DNA of 64,000 bases, from assembly GCA_039191605.1 (NCBI GenBank), contig JBCCXL010000003.1, positions 124,001 through 188,000 on the forward strand, in the 5' to 3' direction. Positions 63,565 to 64,000 of the stretch are shown here, in pieces. The position numbers and the translations under genes are program-made. This DNA is from JBCCXL01 sp039191605 (lineage in GTDB: Bacteria; Acidobacteriota; Thermoanaerobaculia; Multivoradales; JAHZIX01). Each line of letters begins with the position of its first letter. The first letter of the stretch is position 1. The notes beneath the pieces were generated by a model, which did not search any database, was not told the DNA's origin, and was given only the letters and a program-made list of their open reading frames with translations.

Positions 63565-63599
63565 CCCTTCTACGACGACCGGAGAGCGTCGTAGAAGGG
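63565..63599. terminator. Bidirectional terminator between convergent genes
   Basis: A perfect 13-bp stem pairs CCCTTCTACGACG (63565-63577) with CGTCGTAGAAGGG (63587-63599). A third copy of the right arm, CGTCGTAGAAGG, lies at 63607-63618 and could form an alternative, longer-loop hairpin. It sits between the converging activator and serC genes. Confidence 0.75.
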
Positions 63600-63648
63600 T
63601 TCCGTGCGTCGTAGAAGGCTAGCTTAGAAGTCTCGAGCCGGTTCTCGC

Positions 63649-64000
63649 TCAACCGTGGCGGCGGGCGAAGTCCTCGAGGAATTGGGCGAGAACTTCGATG
63701 CTGGTCTGCGGCACGGAGTTGTAGATCGAGGCCCGAAGGCCGCCGACGGAGCGGTGACCCTTGAGGCCGGAGAGGTCGAGGCCGGCGGCCTCTTCCAGCA
63801 GCACGGGCTCGAGGTCATGATTGGAGCAGCGGAAGGTGATGTTCATTCGCGAGCGGCTTCCCGGCTGCGCATGGCCTCGATAGAAGCCGCCGGAGCCGTC
63901 GATCACTCCGTAGATCCGGTTCGCCTTCGCCTCGTTGCGCTTCGTCACGGCCTCCAGTCCGCCATCGGCGATGAGCTTCGCCGCCACCAGGCCGGTGATG
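63649..64000 (-). CDS. serC: Phosphoserine aminotransferase SerC, C-terminal part (runs off the window)
   Basis: The last 116 codons are visible; the start lies beyond base 64000. The sequence ITGLVAAKLIADGGLEAVTKRNEAKANRIY, then SRMNITFRC and GLKGHRSVGGLRASIYNSVP, corresponds to the C-terminal domain of SerC, including the HRSVGG segment near the active site. SerC makes phosphoserine from 3-phosphohydroxypyruvate in the cytosol. The PLP lysine lies outside the window. Confidence 0.88.
   Translation of the reverse strand, partial: ITGLVAAKLIADGGLEAVTKRNEAKANRIYGVIDGSGGFYRGHAQPGSRSRMNITFRCSNHDLEPVLLEEAAGLDLSGLKGHRSVGGLRASIYNSVPQTSIEVLAQFLEDFARRHG

Overview
The window looks like a chromosomal segment of a high-GC, diderm, meso-DAP peptidoglycan bacterium. 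Acidobacteriota, possibly a Thermoanaerobaculia-like lineage, is the best guess. This is an inference from an ADOP-type duplicated permease, an ASPIC/UnbV FG-GAP protein, TPR regulator-like proteins, lipoprotein signal sequences and a DNPR-type MurE. No 16S gene is present to confirm it.

Region 1 (1-10.7 kb) is a RiPP locus. It carries a 64-aa class III lanthipeptide-type precursor (2979-3173) with a leader LSLQ box and one exact Ser-x2-Ser-x3-Cys labionin motif. An intercistronic hairpin follows, then a LanKC-type synthetase (3720-6425), an ABC exporter without a protease domain, and an ADOP/MacB-like permease. At the left edge, the last codons of a second small Cys-containing peptide end in the same GCNAD motif and are followed by a strong terminator, so the locus probably has at least two precursors. 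A TPR protein with a zinc-finger-like N terminus lies between them.

Region 2 (10.9-31.3 kb) is mixed. It has tRNA-Gln, a methyltransferase, a membrane diguanylate cyclase without an inhibitory site, a YciC-like membrane protein and a class V aminotransferase. A strikingly AT-rich island follows, with one gene encoding a TIR domain fused through an unrecognised domain to a SAM methyltransferase. Next come an ElaA-like acetyltransferase, a DEAD-box helicase, the ASPIC/UnbV protein, an FbpA-C-B type ABC importer with a coupled MFS transporter, initiator tRNA-Met, a sulfatase-like lipoprotein and a second methyltransferase.

Region 3 (31.5-44.1 kb) holds enolase and FtsB (4-nt overlap), two polytopic GT39/ArnT-like glycosyltransferases flanking a secreted Cys-rich protein, Mfd, two parvulin-type periplasmic chaperones (one SurA-like) and an ArsR regulator.

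Region 4 (44.5-62 kb) is a complete division and cell wall (dcw) operon: mraZ-rsmH-ftsL-ftsI-(48-aa ORF)-murE-murF-mraY-murD-ftsW-murG-murC-ftsQ-ftsA-ftsZ. Most neighbours overlap by 1-4 nt, and murB and ddl are absent. An array of 10-bp-phased GTGG boxes upstream looks like the MraZ operator. FtsQ and FtsZ have long disordered N-terminal extensions, and FtsZ has a second start with its own ribosome binding site. A sigma-54 activator with a degenerate receiver and a convergent serC 3' end close the window.
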